Below, piece after piece: positions 54,292-64,000 of a stretch of 64,000 bases of DNA. This DNA comes from Melastoma dodecandrum (taxonomy: Eukaryota; Streptophyta; Magnoliopsida; Myrtales; Melastomataceae), in NCBI GenBank assembly GCA_029817715.1, contig JARUPY010000356.1, positions 1,707,001 to 1,771,000 of the forward strand, written 5' to 3'. Position numbers and translations under genes: made by a program. The notes below the pieces were generated by a model. It was not told the DNA's origin. It saw nothing but the letters and a program-made list of their open reading frames with translations, and did no database searches. Each line of letters opens with the position of its first letter. The first letter of the stretch is position 1.

Positions 54292-57076
54292 CTGAGACGT
54301 GAGTTGTAAATCAAAGGATCGCTTGCATAATGTCAAGAATTGAATTGAGAATGGAGATTCCCCTGGTTTGGTTGCCTGATGTTGAGAATCAGGGCTTGAG
54401 TTGTAAAAGGGATTGCCCTTGTATGAGTTGCCCGATGTTGAGGATCGGGGCTTGGGATGAGCGAAAGAATATAGCCTCGACGAAAAAGCTGAAAAGGAAG
54501 TTCTTGTTCGTGCGAAAGTTGCGGCGGCTGATGATGTAATGGAATTGCTTTTGCTTCCTTGGAACAGTTGTTGATTAGTAGGGGTGTCATGTTCCACTAT
54601 CGTGACATGTCCGTGAAATAAAATTTTTTCAAGACCATCACACAATGGGAATCATTCGGTATGAGAAGCCAGGATCAGTCGACAAGCATAACCCCTTCGA
54701 AATGGACCCCCTTTTGGCTTGCAATGCTAGGAGACGGCGGAACTGAGAAACCCGAAGGTTATTCGCTACTCCCAAGCACGGGTTTCAATCTACGAGAATG
54801 CAAATGACCTCAAACAAATTTGAAAAGTTGCATAATCAATAAGAAAGAGATACTACCTGATTTTGCATTGATCCGACACCGGACGGAAAAGTTATGACCC
54901 GTCGAATACTTCCCCTGCATTCTGGCCGAGGTTGTCTTACTTCGTCGGGGCTCGGTTTCATGTTAACATGTTACATGCAACGAGTTCAAAAAAAAATACG
55001 AAAAGTGCTCAGCCATGCTCTAAGGTGCAAGAGTGGATAATGATTATGAGTAAAAAGATTAAAAACTCACCGAGGGGTTGCTTCGCCCCGAGGAGGAACA
55101 AGGACGATGGGGAGTCCGTTAGAAGGCTGTCTTGGAGCACCATGCTTGGGTTGTGACTGTGGCATGAGGCGGTGTCGTCGGAGAGAAGGGTGTCGGCAAG
55201 TCAGCTGGTCGGGAGGCTTTAGCTCATCACTAGAGAGGGGGAGTCCTTGGCTCCGGTTTCTTTTTGTACCTTGGAAGGAGTTAGCCTCCGGCATGGATGT
55301 GTAGGGAGGAGGAGTTGGCCTCTGATTCCTAGAGGGGGTGGGAGCGTCTCAGAGCAACGTCTGAATGTCTCTCCGGTTATCTGATAATTGTCTCAAGAGG
55401 GATGGGGAGGTTTTTGTTCTAACAGAGAAGGACATGAGAGATCCTGATGAATTTTTTTTTTACGTGTGTGATTGTCTGATTGATTTGTTTTGGAGACTTT
55501 GGCTCTCTCAGGAAATAGAATATTTGATGAGGAACGATGGATCTCCTCCCTCTTTTTTAGGATTGTAAGGGTACGAGAAGGTGATTGTGTCTAGGTTAAT
55601 CTTCTAATGAGACAAAGAAGATAAGATATTTTTTAATGGGGAATGTGATATTTTTTGGGAGTGATAGAGGAGATTGTGTGAAAGAGAGGAATGAGAGGAA
55701 AAAAATAAATCTTTCCGATGAAATCTCAAATTGATTAGAGAATTGTCGCTTTGGTGAGATAAATCAGGAGAGTAGTTTTTTTGAGATTTTTTTGAATGTG
55801 GATAACGACAAATCAAATAAAAAATGGAAAAAAATAGCAATAAAAATGGGTAATGGTCCTTGGCCATATCATTCATGAAATTGAAAGCCCGTGTCCATGT
55901 ATATGGGCTAGGGCTTCAATTTGAATGGGTTTTGCAATTTTTTGGAAAACTTTGGGTTATTGCAATCAAATCTCATTATTGGCATTTTTCATTAAGGTAA
56001 GTTAGGAACTACATTACGCTGTAGTTTTATATAATGCTGATGTTATATTCCTTAATGTGTATTAACATCATGGAAAGTCATATCATTGTTGCGCTCCCGA
56101 TGGACCGTGCGGATTCAGACAACAACGTTGTAGGTTTGTGTGCATGTGATTGTCGTAAAAAAAGTAAAAACATAATACTCTCAAGCAGAGAGGAGAACAA
56201 GAGAACTAAAAAGGTAATAAGTGTAATTTAGGGGTGGTTCTGGAAACTGTACAAAAATGAAAGTAAAGCTACTTTCATCTTTGCTATTTGTGAAAGTAAA
56301 GTAAAGATACCCCGATCTTCTTTGCTACAAATCGGGATATCTCCTTCCTATGTATGTCTTTCCTTTACTGATTGAGTTTATTCTAAGTCTTGAATCTTCT
56401 TGTTTCCTTATTTCGATATCCTTGGAAAACTAGCATTTCGTCCACTAGCCCTCACCCAGTGTGTTTCTTTGCCAGCATAGCCAGTCCATCACGGTCCGTC
56501 GTTCGTCGCTCCATGACCATGTCGTCTATTAGCCCTCACTTGATGCGCTGAGTCACTTCACGTTGGACCTTAAGTTGTTTTGGGCTTCGTTGGGTCTTAT
56601 CTCAGTCATACCCATAAGCCGTTCCAAAAACTCGTGGCTCGGAATTCCTGTTCTCAAACAAATCGTATCATATGCTCAAGTGTCGATGCGTTGTATATTA
56701 TTTAAATTTTACGTCATGACGGGGGGACGTGATTGCTTTTTTCCTTTCTTTTCTCAAAAATATTTATCAAATTGGACAAGACCAACCTGTTCGCGTTGAA
56801 ATGGATCATGTTGGTAATATTTGGCACGATTACTCACAGGGATTCGGATATGGACGCCAGTAAAGAAAAAGATTAATTGAATTGATCAAACAATGTCAAA
56901 TGATATCCTACAATATAATTGAAAAGCTTACAGCCATAAAAATAAATAAAAGTTGCTGGTGCGGATGATGGTGATGTTGAAGACTTGCTACTGGCGTCGT
57001 AGACTTGCGAACAGGAAAGGTGGAAACTGATCGCTGGAGGCTTGGTGGATGGAATATGGACGAAGGTAGTGGCATA
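54292..57076. other. Unassigned DNA with scattered small repeats
   Basis: Two diverged units containing TTGCC.GATGTTGAG.ATC.GG (54,372 and 54,428) continue the repeat interrupted by copia. A perfect 9-bp-arm hairpin (ATGAAAGTA-AAGC-TACTTTCAT, 56,258-56,279) is followed by another stem (ATACCCCGAT/ATCGGGATAT, about 56,307-56,342). Open frames here resemble no protein I know. GC content is moderate to 55,350, then AT-rich. Confidence 0.45.
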
Positions 57077-57385
57077 CTTTGGATACTAAGGCTACGGTTG
57101 CTCACCCTAGTGATGGAATAAAGGCGGAATTTATTTGTCTGGGTTACGGTTACTCGCCCGGACGGTGGACTGAAGGCAGTGCTTTGGTGTCCTAGCTACG
57201 GTTGCTCACCAAGACAATGGAGTGAAGGCGGTGCTTTGGTGTTCTATTACGGTTGTTCACCAAAACGATGGAGTGAAGGTGGGGATTGGCTGTCATGGTT
57301 ACGGTTGCTCACCCCGACAATGAAGTGATGGCGGAGATTAGTTACCAGAGCTATGGTTGCTTGCTCTGATGGTAGAAGTGAAGAC
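57077..57385. repeat. 51-bp minisatellite with covarying stems
   Basis: Six units with a period of 51-53 bp share a core (C/T)TACGGTTGCTCAC at 57,092, 57,144, 57,195, 57,246, 57,299 and 57,350. Sequences beside the core pair with each other and differ between units: CTAAGG/CCTAG, GTCTGGG/CCCGGAC, TTTGGTG/CACCAAG, TTTGGTG/CACCAAA, TGTC..GG/CC..GACA and CAGAGC/GCTCTG. Between cores lies a second conserved block (GATGGAGTGAAGGCGG). No known family is recognised. Confidence 0.8.
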
Positions 57386-58445
57386 CAAGAACCCTTGCGA
57401 GTTCACCCAGGTCGGGATCTGGACGCCTGTTTAACTAAAACCTAAAGTTGACGATCAATGCAAAATGTGTTTGAGTTTGATTGTCGTGCTTTTTCCTCAG
57501 GAAGATCTTCTCCCTTTTATACTGAATCTTTGATATGCTTATGATATTTGCCACGTTCCCGTAAAATCTTTCCGGATCATATTCCCCTTAATTGAACACC
57601 ATAAATCTCGACAACAAACCGATCTTAGAAATCATGGCCCTTATCCATATCATTTATCAATTTAGACTCATGTAGACTTAACGATGGCCCTCATCGATGG
57701 GCCTAAACCTTCTTTCTAGTCATGGAATCTCTCCTTGGGTCAAAGTTAATTTAGGTCCATAATAGTTTGTCATGTTAACACAACCTCCCAATTCCCTTCC
57801 TTTTTTCATTTCCCCCACATCTTGTCCTTTGTCGTGTTTGTTGGGACATAATTAAATGACAAAAATATGAAAATGGGTCGACAATTATTATTATTATATA
57901 TTATATATTATTTGTCGTGTTTATTTGGAACCACGTTTTATATGTAAATTGAGTTGCGTGGTTTCCGAACGCGTCTTAGAAACAATATTAGAGAGTTTTG
58001 CAGGCTCGAATCGCATTTCATAAGTTATTTTTTCAAAACTAACCGTATTTTGATGAAAACTTATGGTAAGAAGATGACATGTAAGGACTCATTCTTCCAA
58101 CATGTCTAACATAAAATATTAGAAAGTTGATATGAATAGGAGGATCATATGATTTTTGAATGGTGGTGGCTTCGTTTCTATCTTCCCAATAAAAGAAATG
58201 ATTGAAAATTTACCTAGAAATGAAATCCATAATTTTGTCTTAGTCTAGTCAATAAAGAGAACTATAATTAATTCACAACATTTAGATGAGAAGGATCGGA
58301 CATTCATTCAACAACCTTCAATCTGATACAAATGAAGCAATTATTAAATCCCTTTCGGAAATCTTTATTCATTCATACCGTTCTTAAGACGTCGAGATGA
58401 GATGTTGCGCTTTTCGACTGGACTTACTGTTGTTTTCTTAGCTTA
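57386..58445. other. Unassigned intergenic DNA
   Basis: AT-rich without recognisable gene. A TATTATATATTATATATTAT run lies near 57,890. Confidence 0.4.
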
Positions 58446-59735
58446 GGCGAAGAAGAATGCCAGAATATGGAGTTCCACACTTTCTCCATCCAATAGTTCA
58501 CTTCTCCAAGCCCAAAGTACCTAAACACGCTAGCGGTGAATGTAATTCAACTACACAAGAAGTTTGCAGCCATATCTGAGAGGTTTTTAAGATGTTCCAT
58601 GATCGAATGGCATGGGTTGTCTGAGGAGTGTCATTTGAGTCTATTTCTTTCTTTTGTTTTGCTCGAGGATTAGCAAAAGTTAGGTTTGGGGACGTGATAA
58701 ATCTATGAAAATAGAGTTTATGCTTATGCATGTAAAATTGTGACGTCTGTGGGGAAACGCATTTTTAGTTTTCGGAAAGCATTGAAACCACACAAGTTAG
58801 GCTGAGAATTTTCTAGACACTAACCGTTTCTCCTAAAACTTTCTCGATGAGCATATTTTTGTCTGTCGGCTTTAATTCATTGCAATAGTTTAGTCATTTG
58901 TCATGTGGAACTATCTGTTCAATTCGATGGGATCCTGTTATTCCAGGTACATCTTCTTGTATGAGACAATAACAAACCGTGAATTTTGAGATACACATGA
59001 CGCAGGTATGCTACTACGGTTCCGTCACTGGCTGTCGATGTACTTTTATTGTAGCCAGCAACTTATGCTAGTCCTCCACTTTCTTGTGCAGGAGCCGATA
59101 CATGATCGAATCTCAGCCTCTGTTGCGTCATGCCTAGCATCTTTACAACGACCATGACTCTCTACTCTTTTTGACTTGTCCGTCATCCAGGAATATTATG
59201 ATAATCAGTTTGCGGATTTTGTTGTTAGCAAGTAAACATGTAACGAAGTAATAAATGTAATTTGAAATTACAGTAACCATCTCTGTGTCTCATTGATAGA
59301 TAATTAAATGACAGAGCAGAGAAATTCAAAGCCTTGTAAACAAATTCTAAACTCTTTTTTTGTCGAAGAGAACACGTTCATCCATTTTCGATCTTATAAA
59401 TATGTCGCGCATGTTTATTTTATGTTTTGTCTAGATTGATTGGGTTTTGTGATGCCCAATTCGACACCAGGTGGATAAACAGTGTGAGGCGCTCTGTCTG
59501 GTCCTGCTATTACTTCGAATTGGATGGAAAATGGAGCTTTTTCTCTTGTCACTAGATAATCATCTGACAATGTTCTCGATCGTGTCTTGTGTCACTGGTT
59601 GGATTCTCATGAGGACGCCCAACCCAGACCGTCCAGTGAGCACTGTGATCTGTCCTCGTCTTCCTGCCCTTGGATCACAGAGTTTGACAACTAACCTTTT
59701 ATCTGCATCAATCTGCAGCTTACAATCTTATTAGG
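58446..59735 (+). pseudogene. Rearranged partial copy of PUR7 3' end and flank
   Basis: 58,446-58,716 matches 20,198-20,513 (gypsy 3' end and first bases of its LTR). 58,717-59,735 matches 18,737-19,748 (PUR7 intron 10, exons 11 and 12, and 3' flank). The two blocks are therefore in swapped order. In the copied exon 11 one extra T (GAATTTTGAG against GAATTTGAG) creates a frameshift and stop, so it cannot encode the PUR7 end. Similarity is high throughout. Confidence 0.9.
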
Positions 59736-59859
59736 GCATCAACCCTAAACCCTTCTGCGGAGGAAAACCAGATGTACGATGTGTAATATGTACAGTAACT
59801 TTCTAAGAAAGAATAGTGTATATCATTAATAAAAGTTTCGACCATAAACTATCAATAGA

Positions 59860-60893
59860 GAGTCCTGACTACCAGGACTAGAAGCAAATGTGCTAGAGCA
59901 GAAAAGGCTTCTCCTCTTGCCAATGCTTCTGTTGCTGCAACCTCAACCTATCCAGAGCCTTCTATTAAGGCATCTACCCCTGCTAGGGAAGGAGCTTCCT
60001 CCCACGCATTGTTGTCACGAATGACTGAGCTTTAACGCCAAGTTGATACACTCTCCAAAGAGTTTCGCATGATGCAGAATCAGATGACCGACCTCATTCG
60101 CTCCAACAATTGTTATGAGAAGCTGTTGCAAGAATGTGTTGATTGTCCTATCATAGAGGTGGAGTGATCATCCGTATCTCTTTCTGAAAGCTGTTAAAAC
60201 TGTTGTTTTTTGAGCCAGATACTATGCCTTTTATGGTTTGGTGGTATGGTTTTGACGTTTATAGGTGCTATGACACCTTCTACTATCTCTCTTCTGCAAG
60301 TGCTATGTACAATTGTTGTTTGATATTGCTAAATAACCAATATTTTCCATAATATCTACTCGTGAAATTCTTCTACTTTTCTCTTCTTGATGTGATGAAA
60401 AGGGGGAGAGTTTTTATTGAGGAAGAGAGAACTCATTGATGTTGAATACTCTTTGAAGTTGAATAAACTTTGAAGCTCTAATGCTCTGTGTTTATTTAGT
60501 GGCTTATAGAAGCTTTGTTAAGTTCAAGTTGCTGACATTCTTCTCCAGATTATGCAAGGTTTCACTTTTGCCTAGAGTGCAGAATTTGAAATATTATCAT
60601 ATTCTAACGGGTTAAATACAGAAGCTTCACGCTCTGTATTCTACAGAAGTTGTAGGCTCTGTAGCATAGAACAAAATATGTTTCGTAAGGAAGCTTCTAT
60701 GCTCGTATATTTCCTAAAGACTCCATGTCTAGGGACATGAGCTATTGTGCTTCAAACCTTGACCATAGAACTGAAGGTTCTGATTGAAGGAGCAAGACTC
60801 GTACCCGCACCTATTTAGGAGGAGTTAAAGAGTACTCTGCAAAAATAATTTCCCTTAATGAGAGGAGGTTTTGTCATCATCAAGAAGTGGGAG
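59860..60893 (+). mobile_element. Tail of a second Sirevirus
   Basis: The plus frame encodes RVLTTRTRSKCARAEKA, an SPLANASVAATSTYPEPS stretch, and LSKEFRMMQNQMTDLIRSNN, like the low-complexity and coiled-coil end of Sirevirus env-like proteins, with one stop (near 60,033). A polypurine tract GAAAAGGGGGAGAG (60,397-60,411) and a second, AAGAAGTGGGAGA, right before 60,893 follow. LTR-like DNA may start at 60,893 (TGTCAATC). Between the tracts lie short hairpins such as AATACAG/CTGTATT (60,613). Confidence 0.55.
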
Positions 60894-61810
60894 ATTGTCA
60901 ATCATATCTTATTTAGTTAGTGTTAATTAGACATGAATTTCTTACCAAAATAAATTGTGAGATCATATCTTTCCTTTTTCGGGAACAATATATTTCTCAC
61001 ATTGGAAGGTTCTATAATGACCTTTATTGAGGTTAAAGAACATCCTCATTCATTTGTAATATGATATGGACAACCTCTTTAAACCTTTTCAATAGTGATA
61101 ATGTCCAGGTACATATGTAATGATATTTGGCTGAAATCAACTTGATTAATAACTAGATCGAGGATTATTTCCTTTTAGAGAAGGTTACACGTTAGCAGAA
61201 CCCCCTGACCATCTGTTACTTGCTAGGGACGAAATCAATTAATCTTTAATTGATTCCCAATTGTAACATGATTGATGTAATGCTGATGCAATTTGAAACC
61301 AGTTTTTTGGTGATTAATATGATTGTTGCACTAACAAATTACATCCATTATTCTACATCAAGATAGTTTCCATTTACCGCAGTACAATGTCCATTAATCT
61401 ACTAGCCTAATTTAGATTCATTTGAATAGTTACAAATAGAATAACTCGACATTGTTAGTTAGTGTAATAGCGTATAAATGTAGCATAGTGGCGAGACAAT
61501 AACATTCGGTTGAATTTTTCTTTGAGTTTATCGTTCGTGTTCTTTCCACACCACATGAGGAGCGTGAGTTACAGAAAGTAGTATCATTGGTGAAGCTTTT
61601 GGGAAAGTAACCTGGAGGGCGAGGCGGACTTTGATTGGAAGCTATGGATAGCGTTGGAGTGACATGTAGTAAGATCCGAGGAAGGATTGCTGGCCTGGGA
61701 TGTACCAACGTGCAGTGGGCCGAAGTATAGGCCGATAACTCTAGGAGCAAAGAAGGTTAGGGACTGACTTAGCTATGTAACTACGTTTTGTTGTGGTTGT
61801 GTGCAGAAAC
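60894..61810. other. Unassigned DNA after the Sirevirus tail
   Basis: The first part may be LTR. It does not clearly match the LTR at 25,431-25,983. No gene is recognised, and the 106-codon frame at 61,430-61,750 (minus) has no known domain. Confidence 0.35.
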
Positions 61811-61813
61811 GTC

Positions 61814-62020
61814 TACTCCGTGACGTGTCGAGGGGAAGTCTTCACGAGGAGTGGAGCATTCCTGATGAGGAGTCAAGTGATTACTCGGTGAGGAGCCGAG
61901 GGGAGGTCGCTGCAGGTTGCTGTGCATTCTTGGTGAGGAGACAATGGACTACTCGGTGACGAGCCGATGAGAAGTCAAAGTGGGTAGTTGTGCAATTGGC
62001 GTGGACACTGTCTGATGAGG
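61814..62020. repeat. 68-bp repeat array, three units
   Basis: TACTC(C/G)GTGA(C/G) occurs at 61,814, 61,882 and 61,950, exactly 68 bp apart, followed in each unit by GAG-rich blocks and (C/T)TG(A/G)TGAGGAG. Units 2 and 3 start with a hairpin (CTCGG-TGAGGAG-CCGAG and TCGG-TGACGAG-CCGA). Confidence 0.8.
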
Positions 62021-62025
62021 AGAAC

Positions 62026-62645
62026 GTCCAAACACTTGGTTAAAATTGTCAATCACGCTAACTTGTGCAATCTTTAACATGCTAACCTATGCAAACTTGT
62101 AAAAGTGCAGTACCTTCGAGTGCATGTGCTATAGGGGTTGATCATGTATCACCTCCCGCATCACCTTCTACACCACAAATATGTTTTGATTAGTATAACC
62201 ACCATACATTTTGGGTGAGAGTGAGCGTAGGTAGTCTCTACATAACTACTATAAACTCGTATCTTATTTACTCTTGTTTACTAATTATTTCATAATTGTT
62301 AATCGTACAGAAGCCGCAAATAGAAGGATAACCGCCCAATAGTTCTATACTAATTATTTTCTATACATTCTTTTAAACCTGAACCTCTAAGGCTTCGAAA
62401 GTTATTAAAAATCATTCTATTGGTCATAAGAAAAGAGAAAAAACAAAATTTAAGGGCTTTCAATCATTCGACTTTGGACAATTTAATTGGGTTGACTTTA
62501 AAGGAAGTGATCGGCCACGTGAACATGTCTGACTGACTCATTGTTTGTTTAGGTGGAACTTGATGTAATCTCCGCATAAATAAAATATTAAGAGTGAGGG
62601 GATGACCATATCCATCATTTTGACTTTTGCCATTGCGAATAACTT
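62026..62645. other. Unassigned intergenic DNA
   Basis: AT-rich; nothing recognised upstream of the resistance-gene remnant. Confidence 0.4.
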
Positions 62646-62790
62646 CCAAAGAGAAGAAAATGGATTTTCTCAAAACTCATCTGCTCTCAACTCCTCCGCT
62701 GAGTATGCCCGGAATCTCCGACAAGCTCCGGGGTGTCGGATGAGAAGCTACTGACGATTCAAGCCGTCTGCGGAGGAAAACCAGATGTAA
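62646..62790 (+). pseudogene. Coiled-coil fragment of a CNL resistance gene
   Basis: KLLTIQAV (62,736-62,760) followed in a shifted frame by AEENQM resembles the LLTIQAVL.DAEEKQ block of the N-terminal coiled coil in plant CC-NB-LRR proteins. A few bases between them are lost, so the frame is broken. It lies about 350 bp before the NB-ARC part and in the same direction, so it is probably its former start. Confidence 0.5.
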
Positions 62791-63083
62791 TTCACGTGAC
62801 TCACTGTAAGAAGGAATTCACAGCTAATCCAAACACAACCAATAATTACGTGATTTAAAACCAGTAATATTATATAATTACGCTCCTCACATCCATGCGA
62901 GAGCTGAGCAGCAAAGAAATATGGGGAAATCTTTTTTGGGTCGGTTGTTATTTTAATGACAGTGGAAGTCTTTTCTAATCACAAGGAAGAAAGTAAAGGG
63001 AAAAATTCAACATTGCGAGTATAAAGTATTTATTAAGCAGTTAAGTTCGATTCAGGAAAAAATCTATAAAAAAAAAGACTTGG
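62791..63083. other. Spacer within the resistance-gene remnant
   Basis: No recognisable coiled-coil coding sequence. The rest of the CC domain is absent. Confidence 0.4.
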
Positions 63084-64000
63084 ATGATTCATTTCTTCGA
63101 GTTTGGCCTGTCCGAACTATTATTATTATTATTTATTATCCGCATAACCATGCTCGGATTAGTCCAGAATCTAACGGGCAAGCCTCCCAACAACGGTCCT
63201 CGTTTCCTCACCACTTCCTTGCCCGAGCCCAAGTTTCTTGGCAGGGAGAAGGAAATCGAGGTGTTGCTCGCTCGATTGACCAGATCCAAAAAAGCCAGCA
63301 GCTCCTTCCGACCATTTATTGTTGTTTCGATCGTGGGGATGGACGGACTGGGTAAAACTACCCTGGCACAGGAGCTATACCACAAAGTGGGATTTGAAGT
63401 CAAAGCATGGGCTTGTGTTTCTGAGGTCTTTGACTTGGCTGCCATCACGAAGAGCATCCTAGACCATGTTGCACCCTCTTCATCTAGTGTGGAGAAGGAT
63501 CTGAATCAACTTCAGAACTCTCTCCGCGAAAAACTTTCAGGAAAGAAGTTCCTCATTGTGTTGGATGACGTCTGGAACGATAAGTATGAAGAGCTCGAAT
63601 CTATGCTTAAGCCCTTATATTCTAGGAGTAAAGGAAGCAGGATACTATTCACTACAAGAAACCTCGAGGTCGCCAGATTGGTTGGAGATCCTGATCCAGT
63701 GAGGTTGGACATCCTGAAATTGGAGGATTGCGTATATCTTTGCTCGCCTATCACTCTATCGGTGAGGAAAACTTTGACGACATCATCATCTTCGGGATAT
63801 TGCAGAGCAATTAGCGGAAAAGTGTAAGCGGTTGCCACTTTCTATTAAATTGTTAGGAGGCATGTTTCGATTCAAATTCGATGAGAAGGAACGGAAAGAA
63901 TCATTATCTCACGATGTTTGGAGCAAAGAGGGAAACATTCCACCCGCATTGAAGTTAAGTTACCTCCACCTCCCCGTCCACTTGAGGAGATGCTTCACGG
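63084..64000 (+). pseudogene. NB-ARC domain of a CNL resistance gene, runs off the end
   Basis: Plant CNL proteins are intracellular receptors for pathogen effectors. The open part (63084-63827) shows LTTSLPEPKFLGREKEIEVL, the P-loop VVSIVGMDGLGKTTLAQELY, RNBS-A (VKAWACVSEVFD), kinase 2 (KKFLIVLDDVWND) and RNBS-B (GSRILFTTR). It resembles RPP13-like 1 types. The P-loop has Asp where GMGGLGKT is usual. After LEDCVYL the frame shifts (near 63,737) into YHSIGEENFDD and shifts again (near 63,795) into DIAEQLAEKCKRLPLSIKLL (GLPL motif altered to RLPLS), then HLPVHLRRCF at the window end. With two frameshifts and most of the CC missing it is probably a pseudogene; the LRR lies beyond the window. 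Confidence 0.85.

Noticed and set aside
58717..59176. A second working PUR7 gene
   Set aside because: Only intron 10, exons 11-12 and 3' flank are present and exon 11 carries a frameshift.

Overview
The window is nuclear DNA of a flowering plant, most likely a eudicot. It holds one spliced host housekeeping gene, fragments of several plant gene families, a mitochondrial insertion, Ty1/copia, Ty3/gypsy and LINE retrotransposons, and three copies of an endogenous plant pararetrovirus (family Caulimoviridae). I cannot name the species. About three quarters of the sequence is mobile or duplicated DNA.

Layout. 1-3,250: an array of short hairpins, an exon-intron fragment of a FAB1 phosphoinositide kinase gene, and a three-exon cystatin-like gene with a frameshift. 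3,264-11,212 (minus): a nearly full-length caulimovirid copy (EVE-1) whose downstream end lies about 20 bp from the start codon of the cystatin-like gene. 11,780-12,487: a Mutator-like element that has captured a piece of a lectin receptor kinase. 13,400-19,200: a perfect 41-bp inverted repeat, then the 12-exon PUR7 gene (SAICAR synthetase), the only clearly intact host gene. 20,198-23,205: a gypsy-type 3' end with an LTR-like remnant, an ANTH clathrin-assembly pseudogene and a long foldback element. 23,505-30,961 (minus): a truncated LINE, then a decayed Sirevirus (Ty1/copia) with an env-like region. 30,962-32,160: a mitochondrial mosaic (rrn26 end, nad7 exon, group II intron domains V and VI).

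32,474-38,455: two more caulimovirid copies, tail to tail (EVE-2 plus, EVE-3 minus), with a perfect palindrome just outside. 38,971-47,001: the first exon of a pectinesterase gene cut by a Ty3/gypsy chromovirus-like element that carries an extra ORF ahead of gag. 47,174-54,286: a complete but inactivated Ty1/copia element with matching LTRs and a GTGGA target duplication. 54,292-64,000: mostly unrecognised DNA with a minisatellite whose stems appear to covary, a rearranged second copy of the PUR7 3' end, the tail of another Sirevirus, a 68-bp repeat array, and a decayed CC-NB-ARC resistance gene running off the end.

No operon-like cooperation is visible. The genes relate mainly by insertion: mobile DNA has separated or broken host genes. 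The leads I rate highest are the hairpin arrays with differing stems around constant loops, the coding-like leader ORF of the caulimovirid, the extra ORF of the gypsy element, and the swapped-order duplication of the PUR7 3' end. Exon ends and breakpoints were read by eye and may be a few bases off.
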